DNA of 64,000 bases, taken from positions 124,001 to 188,000 of the forward strand of contig CASEFX010000026.1 in the NCBI GenBank assembly GCA_949287305.1. Reading direction: 5' to 3'. This DNA is from an uncultured Sutterella sp. (GTDB lineage: Bacteria; Pseudomonadota; Gammaproteobacteria; Burkholderiales; Burkholderiaceae_F). A program made the position numbers and the translations under genes. The notes under the pieces were generated by a model. The model searched no databases and was not told the origin of the DNA. It worked only from the letters and a program-made list of their open reading frames with translations. Below, one piece after another: positions 24,693 to 38,551 of this stretch (position 1 is the first letter of the stretch; every line of letters begins with the position of its first letter).

Positions 24693-27600
24693 TCAGAAGA
24701 CGTAGCGCAGTCCCACGGCACCCTCTCGGCGGCTGTAGCCGTCCGACCCCTTGTCGAGCGTAAAGGACGCGTAGCCGGAAAGACGCTTCGTGAAGCGTCC
24801 GTCGATGCCGACAGCGGCCTCGAGCCGGTTCTTCGCGCCTTCCTGCCGGTCGGTCACGGCCCCGTAGGTGGCGCCGTAGCGCTCGGTATTGTGCACCCAG
24901 GCGAGGTCCAAGAAGGGGGTCGCGTTCTGCGAACCTTCGAACTTCACCGTAGTGCGCGCACCGAGCTTCACGGTCGTGTTGTCTTCGCCGTGAATGCGGA
25001 CCTTCCCCGACATGTCGAAGTCGTCGTAGCGCAGGCCGTGCCAAACGACCTGGGCGTGCGGCTCGAAATACACCGTGCCGCGCGACGCCCCGTCGTCCGA
25101 GACGAATCGGAACGCCTCGAAGCCGTGTCCGACTTCGAGCGACGCCGTCCAACCGTCGGCCCGGACGTGCTTGGAAGCGCCGGCGCTCGAGAGATCGCCC
25201 GAGAGATCGACCCACTGCAGCCACGCCTCGGCATACGCTCCCGTCGGTTCCGAAGCGTTTGCGCCTTCGGCGTTTTGGAGCCATCCGCCGTAGACGCCCG
25301 CCGACCATCCGTCGACGTCGGCGCGACCCTTGGCCGTCGTCCGCGACGAAGAGGTCTTTCCGTTCCGGTCTCCGAAGCCCGCCATGACCCCCGCATACCA
25401 GAGACCGTCCCCACCGTCGGAGAGACGAAGGATGTCTCCGCCCAACTGAGTGGTCGTGACCGTGCTCTTCGTTTCGCACTGTCCCGAGGAGGCCCCCGCC
25501 TTCGTTTGCGAAACGGTCTGCCGCATCCAGAGGGCGGTTTCCCCGATCTCCCCGGTCAGGGGATGCGCATACCGGCGCGTTCCGAGATGATCGTGAATCG
25601 AAAAATCGAACATCTCCTGCGCCTCGGCAAAGGCTATGAAGGAGCCGAGATTGGGCGAAACCGCAGGACCGTCCACAACGTTGTCTCCCCAGTAGGAAGT
25701 GAGGAAGTAGCGCGTGACGTCGTCGTCGCTCGAAACGCCCGCAAGCGCCCCGCCCTCGGCCGTAACGGACGAGCCCGCCGCGGCCGTGTCGACGGCGAGG
25801 CGATAGGAGTAGCCGCCCGCCTCGATCGTGCCGTTCGCCAAGGCAGGAGCGAAACCGTCGACCTTGCCGTCCACCGTCATGAGAACGATGCGCTCGCCCG
25901 CGCCTTTCGAAAGACCGTTGGCGTCGACGACGTCGAAGAACACCGATCCCGTCGCGTCGCCCGTGATCTCGAGATGGTCGCCCGCGATCCCCACGGTCGG
26001 GACTTCGCCCGCTTTCCCGTCGCCCAACGCGACGCGGAAACCGATCGTCCCCGCCGTGTCGGCGGTTTCGCCGCCCGCGAAGTTCCCGTCGAGAACGCGC
26101 GTCACGAAGCCCTTGTCCGTCCCGTCGGAGAGATCGGCGCGCCCGGCGTGACGCCAGGCTTCGCCTTGCGAGAGCTCCATGTCGCCGCGGAAAGTGAAGG
26201 CGCCGTCCTTCTCGACCGCAAGGCGTTGGAGAAGAAGCGGATTCCGCGCGGCGCCGCTTGAGGCGCCTTCGTCCCCCGCACGGGCTTCCCCGTCGGCGGC
26301 CGAGCCCCACCCGCTCACGTCGACGCGCCCTTGGTCGACGACGAGCGCGACTCGGTTCTCTTCGTCAAACTGCCCGGCCAAAAGACCGAGCACGCCCGCG
26401 CCCGTCTTGACGAACGTACCGCCCGAGAGCGACGCCTCGAGGATCTTGTCGGGCGTGACGGCCCCCGTCTCGGGCGCCGTCGTCGGCGCCTCGTCTCCCG
26501 AAGCTTCGGGCGCGGCTTCCGAGCGGAGCGCTCCGGTTTCCGCCGTCGACGCGTCGGCGTCCGGGAGAACGTCGAAGAGAATCGCCGCATCGTCCGCCAT
26601 GACGAAGCGCCCGAGCGCCTTCTTCGTGTCGGCTTCGTCGGAGATCGCGAGCGTTACGCCCGAGCCGAGCGCGAGCGCGGCGGTCTCGGCGAGATCGATT
26701 GCGCCCGTCACGAAGGATTGCGAAGCGTCTCGGGCGTCCGAATCGGCCGAGCCCGTGAGGCGCAGCGTTGCGTTTTCTTCGAGGGCGAGCGTTCCGGCGA
26801 TCGTGAGTGCGGCGACGTCCACCGCCTTGTCCTTCGCCACGGTGACGCGTCCGCCCTGCAGGGATTCCTCCCGAAGGGCGGCGTCCGACGCGCCCGCGAC
26901 GACAAGGCGCTTCGCGGTATGGAAGCGGCCTTCCCCGTCGGGGCGGCCCGCGCCGCCGAGCGCCTGGTCGGCATTGAGACGAAGTTCGGCGCCGGAAGCC
27001 ACCGTCACTGCGCCTCGGATCGAGCTCAGCGACGACTCGAGAACGATGCGGCCCCCGGTGACGGAAAGATCCGTCGCCGCGACGCCTTCGTCTTCCGACG
27101 AGCGGATCCATTGACGGATGACGCGTTCCCCTCCCGCATCGGCATAGAGCTCGGCGTCCCGGAAGAGTTCCATTCCCTGGATCGTCTGTCCGACCCAGAG
27201 GTCCTCGCCCTCCGTTTCCCCGGCGACCACGCCGAGCCCCCCGTGGAAGGCGACGAGACGATTCCCGTCTTCATCGTAGTAGTTGAGTTCGACGTCGCCC
27301 GCCTCGGCGAGATCGTTCCCGTTTTCGTCGACGACCCTCAGGTCGTTGGCGTTTCCTTCGTATCGACCATCGAGGAACTGGAAGAACCGGTGCGTAAAGT
27401 CTTTTTCGTTCTTCTCAAGGAGCGCCGCAAGCGACTCTCCATCCCGAAGCGTATTGTGCCGATTGATGCTCTCGGCGTTGATCTTCACGCTCTCGGCCGT
27501 GACGGCGACCTGCGCGCCGCCCGCAAACGAGAAGACCCCGTCTTCGGCCATTTGGACGAAGTTCACGGTCTTCCCGTAGCCGTCGTCGGTCCGGATCACG

Positions 27601-30600
27601 GCGTCGTCGAGCACCCGGAAGGCGTCGGCGCCGTCTCCCAAACCCTTCGTGAGGTCGAGCACGGAAGTCGCCGTCACGAGGCGAATGCCGGCAAACTCGG
27701 CCTCGTCGCCCAGGACGAGAAGCGTCGCGTTCTCCCAGGCTTCGAGCGTCGTCTTCCCGGCGAGATTCGTATGCGCGCCGCGGCTTTCCTCGAGACCGTC
27801 GACGACGCCGGAAATGTTCCGGAAGGCGAGCGTGCCGCGAAAGTCCGACGACCCCGACTCGTAGAGGCGGAAGAAGTGATCGCCGGGATTGTCCACCGAG
27901 TCTTCGTAGCTCGCGTCGATCACGAAGCGCCCCGTACCTTCGACGTCGCCGAGCCACCCTTCGATGAGCGTCGGACTCTCCTCGGTGACGGTGATTTCGT
28001 TGTAGTAGACGCCGTTTTCTCCGATTTCGAGCCTGACGCCGTCCTGCGCGCCGATGGCGATGCCGTTCGTGGAGGCGACCGTCACGCGGGCGGTTTCACG
28101 GGGGCGCCCCGAAGAAGCGCCGTCGCGCACGTCCGCGCCGCGGGCTTCGCCGCCGATCACGAGGCGATCGAGCCCCGAAAAGTCCTCCACGTCGAGGAAG
28201 AGATCGGAACGGCCGAGAACGGACATGACGAGACCCGTTTCCGCGCCGCCTTCCTGCGTCCCGTCCGGAACGGCGTGCACGATGTCGGTCGTCCACGAGC
28301 CCGTCGTGTTTTCCAGGACCACGCGGCCGCCCCCGAGCACTTCCAGGCGATCGGAGCCGTAGAGTTCGCCGCGGCCTGCGCCGTCGTTCGATTCCGCACG
28401 GATGCCGGAGAAGACGAGCGCCCCGTCGTTCTCGAGCCGCACGACCCCGGCCGCTTCTTCCTGAAGGGCTCGGAATTCGAGCTCGGTCGCGTCGACGAGG
28501 AGGTCGGGCGCCTGGTCGGCGTCCGCGTCCGAACGGGTTCCGGCGGAGGAGCCGAAGAGCAGTTGTCCGTGCACGACGCTCGCCGTCTCTTCGCCCGTCT
28601 TAGACGAGGAGAGCACCAACCGGCGGCCGTCCTTCAGGGCGAGGGCCGCCCCCTCACCCACCGTCAGATGTTCGAGATAGGCGTTCCCGTCGAGCGACAC
28701 CGTGCCCCGATTCGTCCCCGCCGCCGTCACGATCAGTCCGCCCGAGGCTTCGTCGGCCGCGTTGATGTCGAGCGAAAGCGTTTCGTCGGCGTGCCCGCCC
28801 GTCATGCCCGTCGCATCGAGGCGCCAGAACCGTCCCGCGTCGAGCCGCACGGATTCCGCCGTGAACTTCAGTCCCAGCAGACCGTTTTCGGCGCCCGCCC
28901 CGTCCGAACGATAGTCGTATTCGGCGCGGTAGACGACCGAACCAATCGTCTCGACCCCGCCCCGTTCGTCGGTCTGCTGCAGGGCGCCGAGGTGGAGGTT
29001 TTCCTCCGCAAAGAAGGAGTCCCCGTCCCGATCCCCCGCCACCGCGACGTCGACGCGGACGGGGCTTTCCGGTTCCTCAAGGACGCCGCTCACGAGCGTG
29101 GCGGTCTTGCCGGTATCGAGTTCGAGAAGTGCGTCGGCGAGCACGACGTTCGGATCGACCGTCACCTCGATCGTGACGTTCTCCCCGAAAGTCCCCTTTT
29201 CGACGACGTCGATCGCGCCCGAGGCAAAGCCGCTTCCGATCGCGACCGCGCCGAGGCGCAGGGTGCTCCCCGTTTGCGCCTCCAACGTCTCCATCTTCAG
29301 CGCCGGTCCTTCGGCGCGGCCCGTCGCGCGTACCGAACCGTAGGCCGAAGCGTCGAAGACCGCGCCTTCGCGCAGAAGGAGCGACGCCGGACCGTCCGGG
29401 CGGCCGGCCGCCGTCCAGCGCGTGTCGGCGTCGAGCGTCAGGGTCTTGCCCGCCGCCACGTCGTAGAGACCGGCATAGCCCGAAACGTCCCCGAGAATCG
29501 TGTCGAGACCGACTTCGACGATCGGACGGTCTGCCCCGTCCTTCGAAACGGACGTCAGGCGCCCGAGTCGGAAGGGATCCTCCGCCTTCGCGGGCGTCCC
29601 GCGCGTTCCGTCTTCCTCCAGCGTGAGAACGCCGCCCGAGAGCACCCGGAGCGTTCCGCGGAAGCCGGCGAGCGTTCCCGCGGCATCCGCAAAGACCGCG
29701 CGTCCCTCCACGGCCAGCGTCGCCTTTTCGTTCGACTCGAGTCGAGACCCCGCGGCAAAGACGCTGCCCGTCTCCCCGGAGAAAGACTCTCCGGAGGGCG
29801 CGGCGTTCCGGTGCGCGTCGTTGGCGCTCGTGCCCGCGAGCGTGAGCGTTCCTCCGTGAAGATCCACCCTGCTCTCGTCGTCCGCACGGAGAACGCCGAG
29901 GCGCTCCACGTACGCGTGCCCTTCGTCCCCGAGAACGAACCGCGATCCTTCTTCGAGCACCAGATCGACGAGCCGATTCCCTCGGGCGGCACGCGGTTCG
30001 ATCACGGAGCCGCCGAGGGTGTAGTGGTTTTGGGAGGCGAGCGTCGCCCCCGAGGCCACCGTCACCAGTCCGGAGAAGGTGTTGCGCTCGTGCGAGAGGA
30101 CCGTGTCGGCCTCCACGGCGATTTTCCCTTCGCCCGTAATCCAGGCTTGGAATTCACCGTTTTTCCCGGCCGTAAAGCGCACGGCGTCCCGACCGGCCTC
30201 TGCGTTGCGCAAATCGAGCCGGGTGAGGGCGTAGCCGAGGAGAACGCCCCCTTCCGAGGCCCCGTCCTCCGTATTCACGAACTGCGCCGAATAGTTCCAG
30301 TGACCGGTCGCAAGACCGCCCTGAACGGCCGCTTCCTGATGAACGCCCTCGAGGGCGTCGCCGTTTTCGTCGACGAGCAAAAGCGTGCCGCTTCCCGTCA
30401 CCTGCCCGGCCTTGACGATCCACTTTCCTTCTCCCGCGTCGTCGAGGTCGAGGAGCGACTCGTAGACCTCCCCGTCCGTCGTGTCCGTCACGGACTGCGG
30501 CACGTCGATGCCGTCCTTCCACTGATCGAGATCGAGCCGAATCAGCCCCGTGCCACCGTGAAGGGCGAGCGACGTCGTCGTGAGCGCGGGCTGCGGCGAA

Positions 30601-33600
30601 GCGCCGTTTGCCGTCGGAACGAACTCCGTCACGTCGAGAATGCCGGCCGTCGCCGCGGGTTTCGTCCCGACGACAGGCGTCTCGGCGTCGGTCGGATCGA
30701 GCGCCTCCCACGCAAAGCCGCCGGGCAGGTTCACCGTCTCGGAGCCCCCGGCGATTTCGAAGACCGCTTCGCCGCTCACGGCGAGCGTGAGATTGCCTTT
30801 CTCTTCGAAAAGACGGGCAAAGTTCTCGTCGATCCCGTGCCGCTCATGCCGGATCGTTCCGCTCACCAAACGCACCTTTCCGACGAAGTCGTCCGTCAGG
30901 AAATCGTCTCCGAAGCGTACCTCGCGACCTTCGCCCGCGGCGATCTGAAAGACGCGCTCGTCCCTGCCGGCCCCGTCCTTCGTCGAGCCGGAGACGGAGA
31001 GCGAAACGTCGTCGACCACGAGCGCCTCGTCCGCCGCACCCTCGGCATTGAGGTAGAAGAGCCCGTCGAGCGTCACGACGCCCGTCTCCATCCGTTCAAG
31101 GTCGCTCACCATCAGTCCGGCGCTCGACCCGATCCGAATCTCAGAGGCCGAAAGTTTTTCGGATTCGCGGGCGTCGACATAGCCCTCCGTAACGAGAATC
31201 GCCGTATCGGCGGCCTTCTTCTCGTCCTCCGTCGTCACGGCGTTTCCGAAAAGGAGCCAGGATCCCGCGGACGTTTCGGCGCCGCCCTGCAGTTCGAGCG
31301 CCCCCGAAGCCTCGAGCGAGACGGTTCCGCCGATCTGCGCACCGTCGACTACGAGACGGCTCTCGTCCCCGACGCGCCAGGTTCCCGCGAAGGCCTCGGC
31401 ATTGTCGCTTTCCACGACGAGCCGCGTCGCCTTCGATTCGTCGTTCTTCACGAGCCGCAGCGTCGCGGCTTCGCTTCCGAGAAGAGTGTTCGCAAAAACG
31501 CCCTCCCAGCCCTCGATCGTAAGTTCGGGAGCGCCCGCGACGGACGGCGCAGAGGCCGCGCCGTCCGGATCGATTCCGAGCGAGACCGTCCCGCCGAAGC
31601 GGCTTCCCCAACCGGCGCCCGCCCCAAGGACGTAGCGCCCCGACGCCAGAACGAGTGCCGAGGAAGCGTCGGCGCCGGCCGATACTCCCGACGAAGGATC
31701 GTCCGCTCCGACGAGCGGAGAGAGGGCGGCGTTTTCGTACACCCGATCAATCGACGTCGCGCGCGAGCCCTCGTCGTCCCGCAAAACGAGACGAGCGCCC
31801 GCTCCGAGCATCCAAAAGCCTTTGTAGTCCGCGAGCGCCGAAGAGGCGCCTCCCACGGTGACGCGCGCGCCGTCGGCGAGAACGAGGGCGTCTTCGCCCC
31901 GGCCCGAGAGCGTAAAGCGCCCTTGCGTGCCGAGCGTGCTCGCCCCCGTGAGCGTAACCGTGACGGCTCCGTCGGCGTCTGCGCCCAAGGTCATCGAACC
32001 GCCCGAAGCGCCTTCCAGACGAAGTCGCTGATCGCTCAAAAGGGTGAGCGAAGACGTTTCGTCCCCGGCAAAAGCCACCGTCGCTCCCCCGAAGGAAGCG
32101 CCCGAAAGGGTGAGGGCGGCTCCTTTCTCAAGATCCACGCGGCCGCTGTAGTTCGTCCCTTCCCCGAGGAAGAGCCCCACCGTGTTCGAGACGAGCATTT
32201 CTCCCGCCCCTTCGACGTTGCTCAGGATGTCCACGTCGCGCCAACTGTTGTCGGCGTCCCAAAACGAACCCGTTCCCGACCCCTCGAGCGCGAGTCGGCC
32301 TCCCTCGGAGAACGCGGCCTTCACGAGTCGGTTTTCCACCGCAAGTCCGTGCTTCGCACCGATTTGGTCGACCGCCTCCGTCGTGAAGGTTCCCGTCACG
32401 CCCTCGGCCAGACCGACCGTTGTTTCTCCCGAAAGCGCCGCCGTGTCCGAACCGTCCGTGATCATCACATCGGGAAGATCCGCCGTCCCGCCGATGGTCT
32501 TCTCGTACGTCACTTCCGTATCGGAAGCGACGAGCCAAAGTGCGTCGCCGTCGTCGAGCGCGAGCGCGGGGCGCTCTGCGCGCAGCGCCGACTCCAGATC
32601 GTCCCGGGAGAGCGAAACCGAAGCGCCCTCGCGGACGTGAAGACCGTCGACGTGAAGCTGGGCGTTTCGCAGGTCCGCCTTGCCGAGATCGACGCAGAGT
32701 TCGCCCGCCCAGTCGAAGCGGTGCACGCGCGTCTCGGAGGGGGAGCCTTCCGACCCGGCGACGTTGGCGAGGAGAAGACGCGAATCCCTTCCGAGCGAAA
32801 GGTCGATGTCGAGCGCGTCGCTGGCAAAGCCGTATTGGGCGCCGTTTGTCAAACGAAGGAGAAGCGGACCGCTCGCCGCCTCGCCGGAAGAGACGTATTC
32901 GTCAAAGACGAAGCGTCCGCTTTCGGCCGTGACGCCGTCGAGCTCGAACGCGCCCGCGCCGGAAACGGCGATGCGGTCGGCCCAGCGTTCTTTGTCGAGC
33001 GCGCCGCCCTCGCCCTTGATCGCGAGCGCGGCGCCCGCTTCGATTTCGAAGGCGGTGAGCGCGCTGCGGTCGACGCCGCCCGCGTCGGAGAGCGTGAGGC
33101 GATCGGTCGCCGCCCCGTTTTCAAAGCCGGAGAGACGAAGCGCGGCGCTGCCGCCGTCTTGGGAAAGGACGGCCGTATTGAAGGTTCGCGAACCGTCCAC
33201 CTGCAGTTCGATCCGGTTCATCGAGCCTTCCGCGACGAAGGCGGCGTCCGCCGCAAAAAGATTCTCCTTGGCCGTTCCGTAGGCGTCGTCCCAGCGGTAG
33301 GCAAAGACCGAGGCGTCGTTTTCCTCTCCGGCGAGCACCCAGGTGCCGCGGAAGTCGGTGACGGAGGATCGAAGCGCGTCGATCGAGGCGCCTTCGAGAC
33401 GAAGACTTACGTCCTCCGCGGCGCTTACCGCCCCGTTCCACTTGCTCTCGCCCGTGAAAATCTGATCCTTTTCAAAGACGAGCTTCGCAAGGTTCAACGC
33501 CACGCTGAAACCGCCGTATCGATTGGCGTTTTCTTCGTTTCCGGTTTCGCCGCCCGAAACGCGCAGGGTGCCCTGTTTGAGCTCGAACGTCCCTTCCCCG

Positions 33601-36600
33601 GTGAGCCACGCCGAAAGCGTCTGCGTTTCCCTGTCGTCCGATGTCGTGCGCGAGAAGGTCACGGTCTCGTTTTCGGCCGCATGCACCCGCACGACGCGGG
33701 TGGAGAGACCGAGCGTCTTCTCGTCGGACACGATGACGCTTTCGGCCAGGGCGTAACTTCGGTCCGTGCCCGCAACCCCGTACTTCAGGGTGCGGGACGC
33801 GCCCTCCGCATCCTTCCAGACGAGTCCGGCGTTTTCGATCGTTTCGTCGGACGTCGTGATCAGGGTCACCTGCGCCGCCTTTCCGTCATGAAGAAGAATG
33901 GTGCCCGTAGCAAGGTCCGCAAGATTCTCGACGGGAGCGTCCACGGTGCCGACGCCGGACAAATCGAGCGCCAGTTCCGTACCCTTCGCGATGTCCGCAC
34001 CGCCCGAAAGCGTCAGCCCCTCCTTCCACGACTCGTCGAAAAGATCCGTGACCGCGAAATGCAGGGTCGAGGCAACCGGACCGTTCTCGGGCCGGCTCAA
34101 AGCCGCGCCCTCTTCCGAAGTCACGCCCGTGTCGAGTCGGGCGGCGCTCGTCGCATCGGAAACATGGAGTTCGCCCGCACCGACGGCAAGCGTCGTCGCG
34201 CCGAGTCCGAGCGTGCCGCCGACCGTAAGCCGCGGGGCCTCTTTGGCCTCTGCGCCCGCGGCGGCCAGTCCTACGCCGAGCGTGCCGCGGTAGTTCGTGA
34301 AACTTCCGCCCCCGGCAAAATCGGCGTTCGTCTCGACGTCGAAGAGTCCGTCGCCTTCGAGGCGAAGGCGCTCGAGGGTCGAGCCGTCGTCGTCACGAAC
34401 GACCACGCGGCCTTCGGCCGCACCGCTTCCCGAAGAACCGAGCGCGAGCCGCCCTTCATAGCCGTTGAGCGTCGAGACGTCTTCAAACGTCCCGCCCTCG
34501 ACGAGGCGCAGGAGCGCATCGGATTTCGCCTGGGTTCGGTCTTCTTCGTCGAGCGAAGCGTCGGCGGCGAGGAGCCGCGCGCCCTCGATGAAACGAACGG
34601 AATCGAGTACCGTGAGCGCATTGCCGTTGAGCGTCACGGTGTTGCCCCCCTCATCTTGCCCGAGGAACTCGATCGCTTCGAGCGTCTGCGTATAGCGGTC
34701 GCCCTGCGAAGCGAGACCGTCGATCCAGGCCATGGCGAAATCGGCGTTTTTTTGAAGCCGCAGCGTCGTGCCGCGTCCCCCCGCGGCTGCGTCCTTCGCC
34801 GCCGTGCCGAGGGCGTTTGCGGCCGACAATACGAGCGTTGCGTTTTCGCTCACGTCGACGAGTCCCCGGAAGGTGTTGTTGACGTTCGTGAGGATGAGGC
34901 GGTTGTCGGCATCCGCCCCGCCCGCGATGACGTTGAGGCGTCCGACCCCCGTGATTTGGGCGGAAAGAATGTGGTCCGACGCGGCGCGGAGGTCCAGATT
35001 GACCCCGAGCCACCGGTCTTCGTCGCCCTCCGCCCAGACCGTTTCGCCTTGCTCGTTCAGGCCTTCCCGGAGGTCGATGCGCGTGAGGAGGTAGCCCAGA
35101 TAAAGACCCGCGGGACGACCGTCGGACGCTTCGGTGCGCAAAACGGTGTCGTACCCCCAGTAGCCGTCCGCAACCGTCGAGCCCCTGTTCTTGATGTCGT
35201 GCCGGTTGACGCGATCGTTCTCGTCGTCGAGATTGTTGATCTGAAGATGGATGTTGTCGGCGTCCGCGTCCACGTTTTCGGCTTTGATGAGCAGCGTCCC
35301 GAGGGCGTCGTCGGCGTTGTCGTAGTCGAGCACGCTCCCGCCCTCCGTGCCCACGGAATCCGTGTTGTCCGGAAGACGAATATTTTTGGCGTCGACCACG
35401 ACCGTCCCGGCCACGTTGACGATGAGGTCCGTCACCGAAAGTGCGGGATTGAGGGCGATCTCGTCGTTTCCGCTGCCCTTGAAGTTGAAGGCGGTCAGAT
35501 CGAGCACGCCCGCCTGCACGCCCGCGTCGTTGTCGTAGCGCGCGAATCCGAACTTTTCGAGGCGGATCGTTTGATTGTCCAGCGGCTCGAGTCGAAGAAC
35601 GCCGTTGCCGCCCACGGAGACGCCGTTGGCCTTTTCCTTGGTGAAGAGGTCGGCTTCTCGGGGCGTCAGGACGAAAGTGAGGTTTTCCGCGCGAATCCAC
35701 CCCTCGAAATCCAAAAACTTCATATCGTCCGCCAGCGTGAGCCGCGTGTCGGCGCCCTCGCCCCGCGCCACGAAGACGCCGTCGCCGTGGAGCGCCAGCC
35801 CTTCGAGGTGAAGCACGTCCTTTTCCCGGTCAGGTCGCTCGTTGACGCCCTCCACGTAGACGTAGCTGCTCTCCTTGATCGTGAGATCCCGGCCGAACTG
35901 CCGGTCGTAGGCCGAAGCGGACGCAACGAGGACGCTCCCTCCGACCACGTCGGTCGCGAGCGTGTGGATGCTCTGTTCGCCGTACTCCAGACGACTCGCG
36001 TTTTCGACGGTCACCTTTTGAAAGTCGGTGTACCGATTCTCCTTGTCGTTGGAGTTGATGCCCGCCGCAGTGATCAGGAAACGGTCGTAGTCATCAAAGT
36101 CCTCCGCCTCCCGGCCGGCCCCGTCAAAGGTGAGCGTTTCGCCCAAATGCAGTTCCTTGAAGCCTTGGAGCGCATCGCCCCGCGTAAGCGTCGCCGAGCC
36201 GTGCACCTTGAAGTTGGCGCGCTCGAACTCTCCTTCCGCGCCCGTAGCGCCGGTCCGCACGAGACACAGCGTGCCGTCGAGCTTCAGGTCGTCGTAGACC
36301 GCAAAGAAGAATTCGGGATGCGACCCCGTCAGCGTGTTGTCGCCCTTGAAAAGAGCGTCGCCGTGAACGTAGAGATGCTGGTCCCGGGCCTCTTTGTCGC
36401 CCCCGGAATACGCGTAGGTATAGTCGATCCGGGAATTCTCCATCGTCAGGACCGGCGCAAAGACTCGGGAAGCCTCGTCGCGGAAATTCTCCGCGGTGAG
36501 CTTCACGTCCCCCGCGTCGGCCCAGGCTCCGAGCGCCGCCACTTCCACCCGGGCATTCTCGAGCGTAATGTCCGTGCTGCGGCCGAAGGCCTGGCGCTTT

Positions 36601-37573
36601 TCGAGAACGGCCGTGACGTTTCGAAGCGTGGTTGCGCCGGTGTAGTAGTTGTAGGTGCCGTCCGTACTCGGATCCTTGGACTGATCGAGAAAGTCGAAGA
36701 CGACGGTGGATTCGTCACGCCCCGCGCCTTCGAAGAGGAGCCCCCCTCCCCGAAGGTTTTCGCAAACCAGTAGGACGGCGTCCCGCCCTCGTCGGCGGCG
36801 ACGTCGATCTTGAGCTCCCGGCCGGCGTCGACGTTGAGCGATTCCAAAAGCGAGAGCATCCAAATGCCGTCCTCCGTCAGTGCGACGCCGGTCTCGTCGA
36901 ACTGAAATCCGTCGACGTCCTCCAAACGGTCCCCGAAGTAGGAATGAAGACTTTCGTACGCGGCCGCCCCGACGGAGTAGGTCGCCGTCCCGATCTTCCG
37001 GTTCTCCGCGTCCACGAAGGACTGCGTGAACGTTTTGTTCTGCGTGCCGTCGGCATGACGAATGCTGACGTTGAAGTCGCTTCCGTCCACGCCTTCTCCG
37101 AGCTCGATCCCGTTTTCGACCGACACGATCTGCTGCGCGAATCCGGTGGAGTGGCTCAACAGCAAAGAGGTGTCCCGCGTGACGTCGAGCGAAGCCCCGC
37201 GGTCGGTGAGTTCGAGCGTGTAGGCGGACAAGGGATTCTTGATCGCCAGGCTTTCGTACCAGCGCGATCCCGCCTTGTCTTCGAAGAGTTCGAACATCGT
37301 CGAACCGAGGTAAAAGGCCGTGTTGAGATAGTTCGGATGCTGCACGCCGTCCGAGGCCCAGAGCCGAATGGTGCCGCCGTCTGACCAAAGGACGTTGACG
37401 GGATCCTGCCCGATTTCAGCCGCCGTCGAGGCCCCGGACGCGGCAAGAATCGCCGCGCCGACCGCGGCGCTCACGGCGCTTCGGGCACGTTTGCCGCGGG
37501 CGCGCTGCCGCTCGGACACGGCGGTGAAGGTTTGCGTGACGTGATTGAAGATGGATCGAAAGGTTTTGTTCAT
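24693..37573 (-). CDS. Giant type V (autotransporter) surface protein, one-base frameshift near the 5' end
   Basis: Read as one gene, about 4,293 residues. The N-terminus is an extended signal peptide (MNKTFRSIFNHVTQTFTAVS at 1-20, then a basic linker and a hydrophobic core ending near STAAE). The passenger (about 55-3980) is a beta-helix-like chain with passenger-associated repeats of the NTFxGxVxVxxGAxL type near residues 903, 2497 and 3517. The last ~310 residues (from the ALWMRQTVSQTKAG region) form the autotransporter barrel and end in aromatic Phe (LRYVF). The frame is lost at about residue 276 in a G6 tract; one more G joins both parts exactly. No clear ribosome-binding site precedes the ATG. 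Role: probably adhesion or surface interaction. Confidence 0.87.
36741..36746 (-). repeat. Homopolymeric G6 tract (C6 on + strand) at the frameshift
   Basis: On the coding strand the sequence is GGGGAGGGGGGCTCC. With seven instead of six G after the A, the frame continues as GEGGLLFEGAG into the 4,000-residue remainder. Confidence 0.85.
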
Positions 37574-38551
37574 ACGAAAGCAACACGGACAATATCGGGT
37601 GTCGACGTCGAAGGACCGGGCGTGAACGCTCCTTCGCCCCGACGGCGAATCAGAACTTCACGGCGAAGACGCACGGCAAAAGCCGCGCGTCGGAACACCG
37701 ACAAGAAAGCGCGGAGGAGAGGCCGGGCGGCGTAAGCCGCGCGACGAAAGAAGGCAAAACGGTCTTTGCGGACCGGTCGGTCTCACGAGGGAGTGCGGAG
37801 TAGACGGCACGTCCCGGCGGCGCCGTGCGCACGTTCGTCCTCCATGCTGCGAACGGGCGGCGCGTGACCGAAAAAAAATGAAGGAGAGGAAACGGAAAAC
37901 CCGGCGCAACGCTGAAGCGTCATGCCGAGACAATCGAAGAGGAAAACAGACCGCGCAAACCCGGTTCGCCGATCTCCCCTGTCGGCCGGTCTGACACGCG
38001 GAATGATCCTCCCGGGGCCCGATCCGCAGTGTGCCGCGATCTCGCTGCGGCGCAGCGAAGACATTCGCATCGGCGAAGAACGAGGTCGTTTTTGCGTCTT
38101 CCGGTCGATTTGAATGCGGCAAGGGAAAGCCCCTTCAAGGCCACGGCATGGTAACAAAAATCTTTTTGTCCATCGCCCGCCGGAAGGGAAAGATTCCGTC
38201 ATTGACTACAGCTATCGGAGAGTTAGCCGAATCCTAATTCAAGAAGACTCCGGAACATCCCGTTCAACCTTCCCTCCCGCAGTGTTCGTTTGGGCGACTC
38301 CATTTCTTTGTGTGTTTCGAAATTCCGACCTTTCGCGCCAACGGCACTCAGGGAAACTCTGGGGTCTCGTTACGGATTCCGAATCGATCTCTTTTCACCG
38401 GAAATTGCGGATCTTCACCGAAGATTGAAAGGCCCTCAGATCGCTCGGATGAAGCTCTCTTCCGTTTATGCCGGGTTCCGGACCGGCCCGGTCAAACGCC
38501 GATTCGAAGTAGTGGATCAGGCCGCCGCAGGCTTTGATGTCGGCGTCATCG
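37574..38551. other. Long leader/intergenic region of the autotransporter
   Basis: Nearly 1 kb with no gene I can support. Open frames on both strands (for example 37658-38122 and 37783-38202 minus) are Arg/Ser-rich, lack ribosome-binding sites and resemble no family. The autotransporter promoter should lie here, and the stretch from 38160 to 38420 is AT-richer. Confidence 0.5.

Noticed and set aside
26331..36773. Open frame of 3,480 codons antisense to the autotransporter gene
   Set aside because: It is the mirror of the GC-rich codon pattern of the real gene: Arg/Val/Glu/Phe-rich, no domain, no signal peptide, no ribosome-binding site.
37658..38202. Minus-strand frames upstream of the autotransporter
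   Set aside because: Arg/Ser/Pro-rich, mutually overlapping in different frames, no start signals.
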